From positions 124,001 to 188,000 of the forward strand of contig UCLR01000045.1 in the NCBI GenBank assembly GCA_900473415.1: DNA of 64,000 bases, given 5' to 3'. The DNA comes from Hyphomicrobiales bacterium (GTDB lineage Bacteria; Pseudomonadota; Alphaproteobacteria; Rhizobiales; Beijerinckiaceae). The notes beneath the pieces are model-generated. The model saw only the letters and a list, made by a program, of their open reading frames with translations. It searched no databases and was not told the DNA's origin. The stretch's first letter is position 1. Each line of letters opens with the position of its first letter. Position numbers and translations under genes: made by a program. Positions 1 to 7,909 of this stretch are shown in pieces.

Positions 1-846
1 CGCTGCCCTGAGCTGCAGCGTCTGGTTGGCGATGGTCAGGTCGGTGATGTCGGTCAGCGTCAACAGCAGCCCTTCGCCTAGCGGGGCGACGGCGATCCGG
101 AGCCAGGTCGTGCTGCCTTCCCGGAGCAGGGAGGTCTCGATGGTGTCGCTGCGCCTCAGCTCGATGGCGTGGCGACAGCGGCGCCAGATTGCCGGATCGG
201 CGAGGAAGGGAAGACTCGTGCGGCCGTCGGCGTCATGCAGGTCGACATCGGGCTGCCCGCACAGCTCGGCCGTGCGTCGGTTGACAGTGACGATCACGGC
301 CTGCTCGACGCTGCCCTCCGCGTTTCGCAGCGCGCGCAGCACCACGATGCCGCAAGGGGAGGTGTCGAGCACGGCGTCGAGCAAGTCCTCGCGGAACTGC
401 ATAGGCCGGCTGAAGACGACGATACGGCGGCGGCCGTCGCGTGCCGTGGTCGGCAGGATCAGCCGCTCCCAGAGCCCGACGCGCGGGGTGTCGTCCGAGC
501 GGCGGACTGTATACAGCGGCCGGTTTTCGGCCAGCGCCCGACCCAGGCAATCGGCGGTGAAGCGGGCCATGTCCGGAAGCATTTCCGAGACCTTCTGCCC
601 CAGCCGGTCGACGCAGGCATAGCGCGCGATCTCGCGGCCGTAATGGGTCCAGAGGTAGTCGCCGTCCGCCGTGGGTTCGAGGACCATCAAATCCTCGCCG
701 AAGGCCGACAGCACATCCGCGGTAAAGGTCTCATGCGAGACGAAGCCGTCCTCGCCCGCATGGCGCGCGAAGCGGGCAAGCAGCTCCGCGACCAGCGGCG
801 CATGCCCCCGAGCGGCAATATTCTCGCTGTGAACCTCGTAATACAT
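1..846 (-). CDS. PAS-type sensor protein, N-terminal 282 residues (cut by window edge)
   Basis: Only the N-terminal 282 codons are in the window; the frame stays open to base 1, so the output domain is off the edge. The start is the ATG complementary to 844-846 (MYYEVHSEN). Residues about 38-150 (including WTHYGREIARYACVD and IVVFSRP) and about 155-275 (LDTSPCGIVVL to LLLTLTDITDLTIAN) read as two PAS-like sensory folds. The DITDL ending is a common junction between a PAS domain and a signalling output domain such as GGDEF or a histidine kinase; that is family knowledge and the output type is not visible. The gene is divergent from ilvB, and the region 847-1021 must hold promoters for both. 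Confidence 0.75.
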   Translation of the reverse strand, partial: MYYEVHSENIAARGHAPLVAELLARFARHAGEDGFVSHETFTADVLSAFGEDLMVLEPTADGDYLWTHYGREIARYACVDRLGQKVSEMLPDMARFTADCLGRALAENRPLYTVRRSDDTPRVGLWERLILPTTARDGRRRIVVFSRPMQFREDLLDAVLDTSPCGIVVLRALRNAEGSVEQAVIVTVNRRTAELCGQPDVDLHDADGRTSLPFLADPAIWRRCRHAIELRRSDTIETSLLREGSTTWLRIAVAPLGEGLLLTLTDITDLTIANQTLQLRAA

Positions 847-961
847 GCAGATCCCGGTCCGAGCGCGCGAATGGTAAGAGGTGGTCGGTTGAGAAACCTT
901 TCCGCCAGGTCAGGAGATTCCGGAAGCGCCCGTACAGGAAACGGAAACCATGTTTAAGCGC

Positions 962-990
962 TTGACCGGCTCGACGGGCTCCGTTAGCGT
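962..990 (+). promoter_or_regulatory. candidate promoter of the ilv leader and ilvB
   Basis: TTGACC at 962-967, a 17-nt spacer and TAGCGT at 985-990 resemble a sigma-70 type promoter. It lies about 30 nt upstream of the leader-peptide start, which suits a leader transcript. The -10 element is weak and no start site is known. Confidence 0.4.
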
Positions 991-1021
991 CTCGCAACTT
1001 CCGCCAAGGATCGATCGCGCG

Positions 1022-1057
1022 ATGCGCAAGCTTATTATCGTAGAGGTGCGCTGGTAG
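1022..1057 (+). CDS. ilv leader peptide MRKLIIVEVRW
   Basis: A 12-codon frame (ATG 1022, TAG 1055) encodes MRKLIIVEVRW. Five of 11 residues are Leu, Ile, Ile, Val and Val, the products of the pathway whose first enzyme follows. AAGGA at 1006-1010 gives a ribosome-binding site 11 nt before the ATG. Hairpins and an intrinsic terminator lie between the peptide and ilvB. Leader-peptide attenuation of ilv genes is established in proteobacteria. The inference here is that a ribosome stalling on the Ile/Val codons decides whether transcription reaches ilvB. Confidence 0.85.
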   Translation: MRKLIIVEVRW

Positions 1058-1110
1058 GGGCCGGTTTTAACGAACCGGGCGTCCCCGACGCCAGCGCACG
1101 CCCAGGCCCC
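1046..1110 (+). promoter_or_regulatory. ilvB attenuator, pause and alternative hairpins
   Basis: GTGCGCTGG (1046-1054, the end of the leader frame) pairs perfectly with CCAGCGCAC (1091-1099). Nested within it, CCGGTT (1061-1066) pairs with AACCGG (1073-1078). An exclusive alternative, GGGGCC (1057-1062) with GGCCCC (1105-1110), would take up the left arm of the terminator stem. These pairings are seen directly; assigning them as pause and antiterminator structures is inference. Confidence 0.75.
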
Positions 1111-1126
1111 TCCGAGGGCCTTTTTT
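1104..1126 (+). terminator. ilvB attenuator terminator
   Basis: AGGCCC (1104-1109) and GGGCCT (1116-1121) form a stem with a 6-nt loop, followed by a run of six T (1121-1126). It stands 46 nt before the ilvB start and downstream of a branched-chain-rich leader peptide, so it is the conditional terminator of the leader rather than the end of another gene. Confidence 0.85.
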
Positions 1127-1172
1127 ATTGCCCGCAGTCCAGACCACCAGATAGAGCCGCGAGGAGAGCGTT

Positions 1173-2936
1173 ATGAGCGAGATGATGACCGGAGCCGAGA
1201 TGGTCGTCCGCGCGCTTCAGGACCAGGGAGTCGAACACCTGTTCGGCTATCCGGGCGGCGCCGTACTCCCGATTTACGACGCCATCTTCCAGCAGGACAA
1301 GGTGAAGCACGTGCTCGTCCGCCACGAGCAGGGCGCGGTGCATGCGGCCGAGGGCTATGCCCGTTCCGGCCCCGGCAAGGTCGGCTGCGTGCTCGTCACC
1401 TCCGGCCCCGGCGCAACCAATGCCGTGACCGGCCTGACCGATGCGCTGCTGGACTCGATCCCGCTCGTCGTCATCACCGGCCAGGTCCCGACGCATCTGA
1501 TTGGCTCGGACGCCTTCCAGGAATGCGATACGGTCGGCATCACCCGCTCCTGCACCAAGCACAACTACCTGGTGAAGAGCATCCACGACCTGCCGCGCGT
1601 CCTGCACGAGGCGTTCTACGTCGCGGCGAACGGCCGGCCGGGCCCGGTCGTCATCGACATCCCGAAGGACATCCAGTTCGCGACCGGCGCCTATAGCCGC
1701 CCACGCGACAACCAGCACAAGACCTACCGTCCGGTGGTCAAGGGCGACATCGGGAAGATCAAGGCCGCAGTTGATCTGATCGCCGGCGCCAAGAAGCCCG
1801 TCTTCTATACCGGCGGCGGCGTCATCAATGCCGGCCCGCATGCGGCGGCGCTGCTGCGCGAACTCGCGCGGCTGACCGGCTACCCCGTCACCTCGACGCT
1901 GATGGGGCTCGGCGCCTTCCCGGCCGATGACAAGCAGTGGCTCGGCATGCTCGGCATGCACGGCACCTACGAGGCCAATCTCGCCATGCATGATTGCGAC
2001 GTGATGGTCGCGATCGGCGCGCGCTTCGACGACCGCATCACCGGCCGCATCGACGCCTTCTCGCCGCGCTCGAAGAAGATCCACATCGACATCGACCCGT
2101 CCTCGATCAACAAGAACGTCAAGGTCGACATCGGCATCGTCGGCGACTGCGCCCATGTGCTTGAGGACATGGTCCGGCTCTGGCGCGAGACCGGCGCGCA
2201 GGTCGACAAGACCGCGCTCGCGACCTGGTGGACGCAGATCGAAGGCTGGCGCGGCCGCAAGAGCCTCGCCTACAAGCGCTCGGACACGGTGATCAAGCCG
2301 CAATATGCCGTCGAGCGGCTCTACCAGCTCACCAAGGATCGCGACCCCTTCATCACGACCGAGGTCGGCCAGCACCAGATGTGGGCGGCCCAGCACTTCC
2401 ATTTCCAGGAGCCGAACCGCTGGATGACCTCGGGTGGGCTCGGGACCATGGGCTATGGCCTGCCGGCGGCGATCGGCGTGCAGATGAAGCATCCGAAATC
2501 GCTGGTCATCGACATCGCGGGCGAAGCCTCGATCCTGATGAACATGCAGGAGATGTCGACGGCGGTGCAGTACCGGCTGCCGGTGAAGATCTTCATCCTC
2601 AACAACGAGTACATGGGCATGGTGCGCCAGTGGCAGGAATTGCTGCACGGCGGGCGCTATTCGGAGAGCTATTCGCAGTCCCTGCCGGACTTCGTGAAGC
2701 TCGCCGAGGCCTATGGCGGTCACGGCATCCGCTGCGAGGACCCGGCGAAGCTCGACGACGCGATCATGGAGATGATCGACACGCCGAAGCCGGTGATCTT
2801 CGACTGCATCGTCGCCAAGGAGGAGAACTGCTTCCCGATGATCCCGTCGGGCAAGGCACATAACGAGATGATCCTGCCCGATTTCGAAGGTGATACCGGC
2901 CAGATCATTGACGCCAAGGGCAAGCAGCTCGTCTGA
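1173..2936 (+). CDS. ilvB: acetolactate synthase, large (catalytic) subunit
   Basis: Condenses two pyruvates to acetolactate, or pyruvate with 2-oxobutyrate to acetohydroxybutyrate; first common step of Val, Leu and Ile synthesis, TPP- and FAD-dependent, cytosolic. The 587-residue length is normal. The N-terminal TPP domain carries the catalytic Glu52 (VRHEQGAVHAAEGYA), the central domain is the FAD-type fold, and the C-terminal TPP domain has the metal motif as AGEAS (Glu451) with NN about 27 residues later. Most relatives have Asp where Glu451 stands. GAGGAG precedes the ATG at 1173. Expression should depend on the attenuator upstream. Its regulatory subunit IlvH is encoded downstream after two unrelated genes. 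Confidence 0.97.
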   Translation: MSEMMTGAEMVVRALQDQGVEHLFGYPGGAVLPIYDAIFQQDKVKHVLVRHEQGAVHAAEGYARSGPGKVGCVLVTSGPGATNAVTGLTDALLDSIPLVVITGQVPTHLIGSDAFQECDTVGITRSCTKHNYLVKSIHDLPRVLHEAFYVAANGRPGPVVIDIPKDIQFATGAYSRPRDNQHKTYRPVVKGDIGKIKAAVDLIAGAKKPVFYTGGGVINAGPHAAALLRELARLTGYPVTSTLMGLGAFPADDKQWLGMLGMHGTYEANLAMHDCDVMVAIGARFDDRITGRIDAFSPRSKKIHIDIDPSSINKNVKVDIGIVGDCAHVLEDMVRLWRETGAQVDKTALATWWTQIEGWRGRKSLAYKRSDTVIKPQYAVERLYQLTKDRDPFITTEVGQHQMWAAQHFHFQEPNRWMTSGGLGTMGYGLPAAIGVQMKHPKSLVIDIAGEASILMNMQEMSTAVQYRLPVKIFILNNEYMGMVRQWQELLHGGRYSESYSQSLPDFVKLAEAYGGHGIRCEDPAKLDDAIMEMIDTPKPVIFDCIVAKEENCFPMIPSGKAHNEMILPDFEGDTGQIIDAKGKQLV

Positions 2937-2943
2937 GGAAGCG

Positions 2944-3052
2944 CCGTCATGCTCGGGCGTGACCCGAGCATCTCAGGAAGGCGAGGCGCCATCCGGCGTC
3001 TTGTCGTCGGGAGAAACTCGGGTTGGGCTTCACGCGAACCCGAGAATGACGG
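2944..3052 (+). repeat. dispersed palindromic repeat, family A, copy 1
   Basis: Imperfect palindrome between ilvB and the racemase. It opens with CCGTCATGCTCGGG (2944-2957) and closes with CCCGAGAATGACGG (3039-3052). An internal CTCAGGA is shared with the copies near 35040 and 54902. It is intergenic and non-coding. Confidence 0.7.
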
Positions 3053-3075
3053 CCAGAGGGAAGTGGGGGAACCAC

Positions 3076-3786
3076 ATGGCCACGATCGGCCTGATCGGCG
3101 GAATGAGCTGGGAATCGACCGCGGTCTATTACCGGCTGCTCAACGAGGGCGTGCGGGAGAGGGCGGGAGGGCTGCGTTCGGCCGATCTGCTGCTGCACTC
3201 GCTCGACTTCGCGCCCATCGCCGAGATGCAGGCACAGGGCGACTGGGCGGCTGCAGGGGCCGCGCTCGCGGAGAGCGGGCGTCGGCTCGAGCGCGCCGGC
3301 GCCTCCTGCCTCGTGCTCTGCACCAACACGATGCACAAGGTGGCGGACCGGATCATCGGGGCGACGAAGCTGCCCTTCCTGCATCTGGCCGATGTGACGG
3401 CGCGCGCCATCCTGGCTTCAGCCTCGCGCCGGCCGCTGCTGCTGGCGACGCGCTTCACCATGGAACAGGATTTCTATCGCGACCGGCTTAAGGCTTTCGG
3501 CGTCGAGGCGCTGGTGCCTCCGGCGGAAGATCGCAACGAGGTCCATCGCATCATCTACGAGGAACTCTGCCGCGGCCGCGTCGAATCCGCCTCGCGTGCG
3601 CAGTACCGGGCGATCGTCGAGCGGGCCGTGCGCGAGCAGGGCGCCGACGGTGTCATCCTCGGCTGCACGGAGATCACGCTCCTGGTGTCGCAGGCGGAGT
3701 TTTCGGTTCCCGTCTTCGATACCACGGCCTTGCATGTCACTGCTGCGCTTGATTACGCCGGTGAAGTGGAGAGCGTCGCCGCATGA
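3076..3786 (+). CDS. aspartate/glutamate racemase family protein (YgeA-like)
   Basis: A 236-residue member of the Asp/Glu/hydantoin racemase family, closest in look to E. coli YgeA, which interconverts L and D amino acids without a cofactor. Both catalytic cysteines are present: CTNTMHK near residue 84 and GCTEI near residue 197. The N-terminus MATIGLIGGMSWEST is typical. The start is the ATG at 3076; the frame is open further upstream but runs through a repeat. The stop overlaps the next start (ATGA), so it is coupled to the GST gene. It splits ilvB from ilvH. The substrate is not evident. Confidence 0.85.
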   Translation: MATIGLIGGMSWESTAVYYRLLNEGVRERAGGLRSADLLLHSLDFAPIAEMQAQGDWAAAGAALAESGRRLERAGASCLVLCTNTMHKVADRIIGATKLPFLHLADVTARAILASASRRPLLLATRFTMEQDFYRDRLKAFGVEALVPPAEDRNEVHRIIYEELCRGRVESASRAQYRAIVERAVREQGADGVILGCTEITLLVSQAEFSVPVFDTTALHVTAALDYAGEVESVAA

Positions 3787-4472
3787 AACTTCTGATCGGC
3801 AACAAATGCTATTCGTCCTGGTCGCTGCGGGCGTGGCTGCTCATGCGCGCGACCGGCATCGCCTTCGAAGAGACGCTCGTCCTGCTCGACGAGCCGGGAT
3901 TCAAGGAGACGGTTTTCACCGAGGCGCCGGGCAGCGGCGGCACCGTGCCGACGCTGGTCGATGGCGACATCGCCATCTGGGAGACGCTGGCGATCGCCGA
4001 GTATCTGCATGAGAAGCATCCCGAAGCCGGCATCTGGCCGCGCGAGCGGGCGGCCCGCGCCCATGCCCGCGCGGTCTCCAGCGAGATGCATGCGGGGTTC
4101 ACGGCGCTGCGCAGCGCCTGCCCGATGAATCTCGGCAAGCGCTACGCCCTGCGCGATCGCGGCCCGGCGGTAGCGCGCGATGTCGAGCGGATCACCGCGA
4201 TCTGGCGCGAGGCGCGCGAGCGCTTCGGCCGGCCGGGCTCCGGGCCGTTCCTCTATGGCACGTTCACGGCGGCGGATGCGATGTTCGCGCCGGTGGTCGC
4301 CCGCTTCGACACCTATGGCATCGCCGTCGACGCCGTCTCGCAGAGCTATATGCGGGCGATCCTGTCGCTGCCGGCCTATCGGCAATGGCTGGCGGCGGCG
4401 CTCTCCGAACCCTGGATCGTCGCTCAGGACGAGGTCGATGAACCCGTCCTCGTCGATCTGCGCCAGAGCTGA
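3783..4472 (+). CDS. glutathione S-transferase family protein
   Basis: A 229-residue cytosolic GST-fold protein. The N-terminal thioredoxin-like domain starts MKLLIGNKCYSSWSLRAWLL, where the CYSSWS segment holds the likely glutathione-activating Ser, and continues to the cis-Pro motif TVPTLVDGD and the ETLAIAEYL helix. Residues about 95-220 form the all-helical domain (TAADAMFAPVVARF). The start codon lies inside the racemase stop (ATGA), so the two genes are translationally coupled. The substrate cannot be told; its place between ilvB and ilvH gives no obvious functional link. Confidence 0.85.
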   Translation: MKLLIGNKCYSSWSLRAWLLMRATGIAFEETLVLLDEPGFKETVFTEAPGSGGTVPTLVDGDIAIWETLAIAEYLHEKHPEAGIWPRERAARAHARAVSSEMHAGFTALRSACPMNLGKRYALRDRGPAVARDVERITAIWREARERFGRPGSGPFLYGTFTAADAMFAPVVARFDTYGIAVDAVSQSYMRAILSLPAYRQWLAAALSEPWIVAQDEVDEPVLVDLRQS

Positions 4473-4507
4473 CCCTTCCCTCATTCCAACCCGCCTACAG
4501 GTCCGTC

Positions 4508-5050
4508 ATGTCCCAGCCTGCGACCCACTACCCGAAAGCTCCGAAGTCCCAGCCGAGCGCGCGTCACACGCTGGCGGTGATCGTCGACAACGAACCCGGC
4601 GTTCTCGCCCGCATCGCCGGGCTATTCTCCGGGCGCGGCTACAACATCGAGAGCCTCACCGTTTCCGAGACGGAGCATGAGAAGCATCTCTCGCGCATCA
4701 CCGTGGTGACTTCCGGCACCGCCAGCGTCATCGACCAGATCAAGGCGCATCTCGACCGGCTGGTGCCGGTCCACCGCGTCGTCGACCTGACGGAGCAGGG
4801 CGAGGCGCTCGAACGCGAGCTCGCGCTGGTCAAGGTCGTCGGCAAGGGCGAGTACCGCGTCGAGGCGATGCGGCTCGCCTCTGCCTTCGGCGCGCGCACG
4901 CTCGACGCCTCGCTCACCTCCTTCGTCTTCGAGCTCACCGGTTCGACCGAGGAGATCGAGCGCTTCATCAAGCTGATGACGGCGGTTGGCCTGACCGAAG
5001 TCTCGCGCACCGGCATCGCGGCGATGAGCCGTGGGCCGGAGGCGATGTGA
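4508..5050 (+). CDS. ilvH: acetolactate synthase, small (regulatory) subunit
   Basis: A 180-residue regulatory partner of IlvB that binds valine and confers feedback inhibition while raising catalytic activity. Residues about 22-98 are the ACT domain (HTLAVIVDNEPGVLARIAGL, then FSGRGYNIESLTV), and about 99-172 the conserved C-terminal domain (YRVEAMRLASAFGARTLDAS). Length is standard. It follows the GST gene by 35 nt and probably shares the ilvB transcript. The TGA overlaps a possible GTG start of the next small gene. Confidence 0.97.
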   Translation: MSQPATHYPKAPKSQPSARHTLAVIVDNEPGVLARIAGLFSGRGYNIESLTVSETEHEKHLSRITVVTSGTASVIDQIKAHLDRLVPVHRVVDLTEQGEALERELALVKVVGKGEYRVEAMRLASAFGARTLDASLTSFVFELTGSTEEIERFIKLMTAVGLTEVSRTGIAAMSRGPEAM

Positions 5051-5052
5051 TC

Positions 5053-5280
5053 ATGCAGCTCTCGCCCGAGGCGCTCAACCTGATCTCGCTCGGGCTCGGG
5101 GTCGTCGGTTTCGCCTGCCTCGCCGGGCCGGTCGCTCTGCGGCTCAGCGGGCGCATGCAGGCCGAGGCTCCAGGCAGCGGCAAGAGCCTGCGCTCGCCGC
5201 TCTGGTGGGCCGGTTTCGTGATGACCGTCGCCGCGATCCTGCTGCAGCGGGTGGCGAGCCAGCAGGGCGGGGGCGGCTGA
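5053..5280 (+). CDS. small two-helix membrane protein, unknown function
   Basis: A 75-residue hypothetical protein with two hydrophobic segments, about residues 10-30 (LISLGLGVVGFACLAGPVAL) and 52-68 (WWAGFVMTVAAILLQRV), and a Gly-rich tail. GGAGG at 5038-5042 lies 10 nt before the ATG at 5053 and only 4 nt before a GTG at 5047, so the ATG is preferred. It directly follows ilvH and is probably on the same transcript. No function can be assigned. Confidence 0.7.
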   Translation: MQLSPEALNLISLGLGVVGFACLAGPVALRLSGRMQAEAPGSGKSLRSPLWWAGFVMTVAAILLQRVASQQGGGG

Positions 5281-5303
5281 GCCGGTCCCCAACCCCCCGA
5301 GCG

Positions 5304-5849
5304 TCAGCCCGCGAAGCCGCCTTTTTCCAGAAACGCCTGTTCCTCAGCCGTCGTCTTGCGGCCGAGGACCGGATTGCGATGCGGGAACCGGCCGAAATCG
5401 CGGATGATGTCGCGATGGATCTCGGCGTGGGTCACGCCCTCGGCGTCATTTGCGGCGGCGCAGAGCGAGACGCAGCGCTCCTGATCGGCCAGCGCCTCGG
5501 AATGCATGAACGGCATGTAGAAAAAGCGCTGCTCGGGCGGCTCGTAGGATTTGTCGAAGCTCCGCGCGATCGCGCGCTCCGCGATAGCGAGTGCCTGGGC
5601 ATCGGTCGCGAAGGCGCGTTCGCTTCCGCGGAACAGGTTGCGGGGGAACTGGTCGAGCAGGATGAGAAGCGCATAGGCGCCCTCTGGCGTTTGCTCCCAG
5701 TCTGCCAGTTCTCCGGTGGCGGCCGCTTCATGGGCCGGCAGAAATCGCTGCCTGATCTCGGCGTCGAAGGCGTCGTCCTTGGCGAACCATTTCTCCGGGC
5801 CGGCAGCGCGCCAGAAGGCAACGATGTCGGCGGCATTCGGCAAGGTCAT
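5304..5849 (-). CDS. DUF924 family protein
   Basis: A 181-residue helical protein matching the DUF924 family throughout: the N-terminal segment around DIVAFWRAAGPEKWF, the core LLLDQFPRNLFRGSERAFATD (visible as LILLDQFPRNLFRGS) and the motif FFYMPFMHSEALADQ. The family folds as TPR-like helices and its biochemical role is unknown. Convergent with the ilvH group, divergent from the TetR gene. Confidence 0.85.
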   Translation of the reverse strand: MTLPNAADIVAFWRAAGPEKWFAKDDAFDAEIRQRFLPAHEAAATGELADWEQTPEGAYALLILLDQFPRNLFRGSERAFATDAQALAIAERAIARSFDKSYEPPEQRFFYMPFMHSEALADQERCVSLCAAANDAEGVTHAEIHRDIIRDFGRFPHRNPVLGRKTTAEEQAFLEKGGFAG

Positions 5850-5959
5850 TCACGTCTCCATTCGCCCGCAGCGGGGTTCCGTGCAGATAGAGGCTCGCTG
5901 CGGCCACGTCAGCCCTGAATAGGGCTTGCTGCCCATCCGCGGCTGCGCTAGATGACTGA

Positions 5960-5974
5960 ACCGTAACGTACGGT
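5960..5974. promoter_or_regulatory. candidate TetR operator
   Basis: ACCGTA-ACG-TACGGT is a perfect inverted repeat with 6-nt arms. It is 20 nt upstream of the TetR start at 5994 and inside the DUF924/TetR divergent region. TetR regulators commonly bind such dyads at their own promoter; the assignment here is inference. Confidence 0.6.
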
Positions 5975-5993
5975 ACTGGAAACCGCCGACCTC

Positions 5994-6659
5994 ATGACCC
6001 AGGCTGCCGCAGAGACGCAAGGCGAGACGCTGACCGCCCGGCAGCAGGCCGTGCTCGACGCCGTGCTGAGCCTGATGGTCGAGAAGGGCAGCGGGCTGAC
6101 CATGACCGCAGTGGCGCGACGGGCGAGCTGCTCCAAGGAAACGCTCTACAAGTGGTTCGGGGACCGGGACGGCCTGCTCACCGCGACGGTGCAGTGGCAG
6201 GCCTCGAAGGTGAGGGCGGGCAATTACGACCGGCAGAAGCTCGACGCGGGCGCCCTACGCGAAAGCCTGAAGCGCTTCGCCGCGAACTGGCTGGAAGTGA
6301 TCTCGTCGCCGACCTCGATCGCACTCAACCGCATCGGCGTCAGCCAGGCGGCGTCACGCGACGGCAATCTCGGCTCGATCATGCTGGCCAATGGCCGCTT
6401 CGCCATCGGCGAGCGACTGAAGCCGGTGCTCGAGGCCGGGCGCGACGCCGGGCTCATCGCCTTCGACGATACCGAGACCGCCTTCCGCACGCTGTTCGGC
6501 CTCGTGGGCCGCGACGTTCAGATCCGCCTGCTGCTGGGCGACCCGCTGACGCTCAGCAAGGCCGAGATCGCCAGCGACGCGGAGCGCGCGACCGAGCAGT
6601 TCTTCACCCTCTACGGAACGGCATCAGACGAGCCGGGCCGCAGCAAGATCAACGCGTAA
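5994..6659 (+). CDS. TetR/AcrR family transcriptional regulator upstream of ilvC
   Basis: A 221-residue regulator. The helix-turn-helix lies at about residues 17-62, with GLTMTAVARRASCSKETLYK followed by WFGDRDGLL, the TetR signature. The remainder is a helical ligand-binding domain resembling the AefR-like C-terminal type. The gene ends 15 nt before ilvC and no terminator separates them, so ilvC is probably read from the same promoter. The dyad at 5960-5974 suggests autoregulation, which would extend to ilvC. The ligand is unknown. Confidence 0.9.
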   Translation: MTQAAAETQGETLTARQQAVLDAVLSLMVEKGSGLTMTAVARRASCSKETLYKWFGDRDGLLTATVQWQASKVRAGNYDRQKLDAGALRESLKRFAANWLEVISSPTSIALNRIGVSQAASRDGNLGSIMLANGRFAIGERLKPVLEAGRDAGLIAFDDTETAFRTLFGLVGRDVQIRLLLGDPLTLSKAEIASDAERATEQFFTLYGTASDEPGRSKINA

Positions 6660-6674
6660 CCCAAGGAGATTCCC

Positions 6675-7694
6675 ATGCGCGTTTATTATGATCGTGATGC
6701 CGACATCAATCTGATCAAGGGCAAGAAGGTCCTGATCGTCGGCTATGGCTCGCAGGGCCACGCGCATGCGCAGAACCTGCGCGATTCCGGCGTCAAGGAC
6801 GTCGCCATCGCCCTGAAGGAGGGCTCGGCCACCCGCAAGAAGGCGGAAGGCGCGGGCTTCAAGGTCTTCACCCCGGCTGAGGGCGCCAAGTGGGCTGACC
6901 TCGTCATGATGCTGACGCCGGACGAGTTGCAGGGCGACATCTATCGCGACGAGCTCGCCGCCAACATGAAGCAGGGCGCCGCGCTGCTGTTCGCCCACGG
7001 CCTCAACGTTCATTTCAACCTGATCGAGCCGCGCAAGGACCTCGACGTGCTGATGGTCGCCCCCAAGGGCCCCGGCCACACCGTCCGCTCCGAGTATCAG
7101 CGCGGCGGCGGCGTGCCGACCCTGATCGCGATCCATCAGGACGCGACCGGCAACGCCCATGACCTCGGCCTCTCCTACGCCTCGGCCAATGGCGGCGGCC
7201 GCGCCGGCATCATCGAGACGACCTTCAAGGAAGAGTGTGAGACGGACCTCTTCGGCGAGCAGGTCGTGCTCTGCGGTGGTCTGGTCGAGCTGATCAAGGC
7301 CGGCTACGAGACGCTGACCGAGGCCGGCTACGCCCCCGAGATGGCCTATTTCGAGTGCCTCCACGAGGTGAAGCTGATCGTGGACCTGATCTACGAAGGC
7401 GGCATCGCCAACATGAACTACTCGATCTCGAACACGGCCGAGTATGGCGAGTACGTCACCGGTCCGCGCATCATCACCGCCGAGACCAAGGCCGAGATGA
7501 AGCGCGTGCTCAGCGACATCCAGTCGGGCAAGTTCACCCGCGACTGGATGCTGGAGAACAAGGTCAATCAGACCTCGTTCAAGGCGACCCGCGCGCGCTA
7601 CGCCGCCCATCCGATCGAGGAAGTCGGCGCCAAGCTGCGTGACATGATGCCGTGGATCAAGGCGAAGGCCCTGGTCGACAAGTCGAAGAACTGA
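6675..7694 (+). CDS. ilvC: ketol-acid reductoisomerase (class I)
   Basis: Isomerises and reduces acetolactate or acetohydroxybutyrate to the 2,3-dihydroxy acids with NADPH and Mg2+; second step of Val/Leu/Ile synthesis. At 339 residues it is the short class I form. The Rossmann motif GYGSQGHAHA is at residues 23-32, and the metal-binding KEECETDLFGEQ (Asp about 190, Glu about 194) is intact. AAGGAG precedes the ATG. It follows the TetR gene by 15 nt and is closed by the strong terminator at 7783-7810. Confidence 0.98.
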   Translation: MRVYYDRDADINLIKGKKVLIVGYGSQGHAHAQNLRDSGVKDVAIALKEGSATRKKAEGAGFKVFTPAEGAKWADLVMMLTPDELQGDIYRDELAANMKQGAALLFAHGLNVHFNLIEPRKDLDVLMVAPKGPGHTVRSEYQRGGGVPTLIAIHQDATGNAHDLGLSYASANGGGRAGIIETTFKEECETDLFGEQVVLCGGLVELIKAGYETLTEAGYAPEMAYFECLHEVKLIVDLIYEGGIANMNYSISNTAEYGEYVTGPRIITAETKAEMKRVLSDIQSGKFTRDWMLENKVNQTSFKATRARYAAHPIEEVGAKLRDMMPWIKAKALVDKSKN

Positions 7695-7782
7695 GCCTTC
7701 GCAGGTTGATTCAACGTCTTGCCGCGATGATTCAAGTCGCCGCTGCAAGACATTGAGACAGTTTGAATAAAATCAGACGGAG

Positions 7783-7810
7783 GGCGGCGCTGCGAGGCGC
7801 CGCCTTTTCT
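7783..7810 (+). terminator. ilvC terminator
   Basis: GGCGGCGC (7783-7790) and GCGCCGCC (7797-7804) form a perfect 8-bp stem with a TGCGAG loop, followed by TTTTCT. It stands 89 nt past the ilvC stop. It also argues that the next small protein starts at 7910 rather than upstream of the terminator. Confidence 0.9.
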
Positions 7811-7909
7811 CTTGAAGGGGCGGACAGCGTTTCGGAACCCACCCTTCGTCCGGGCGTTTCGTTGGTGGAGGATGGCGGCGAAGGCCAGCCTGACGCCAGG
7901 GAGACAATC

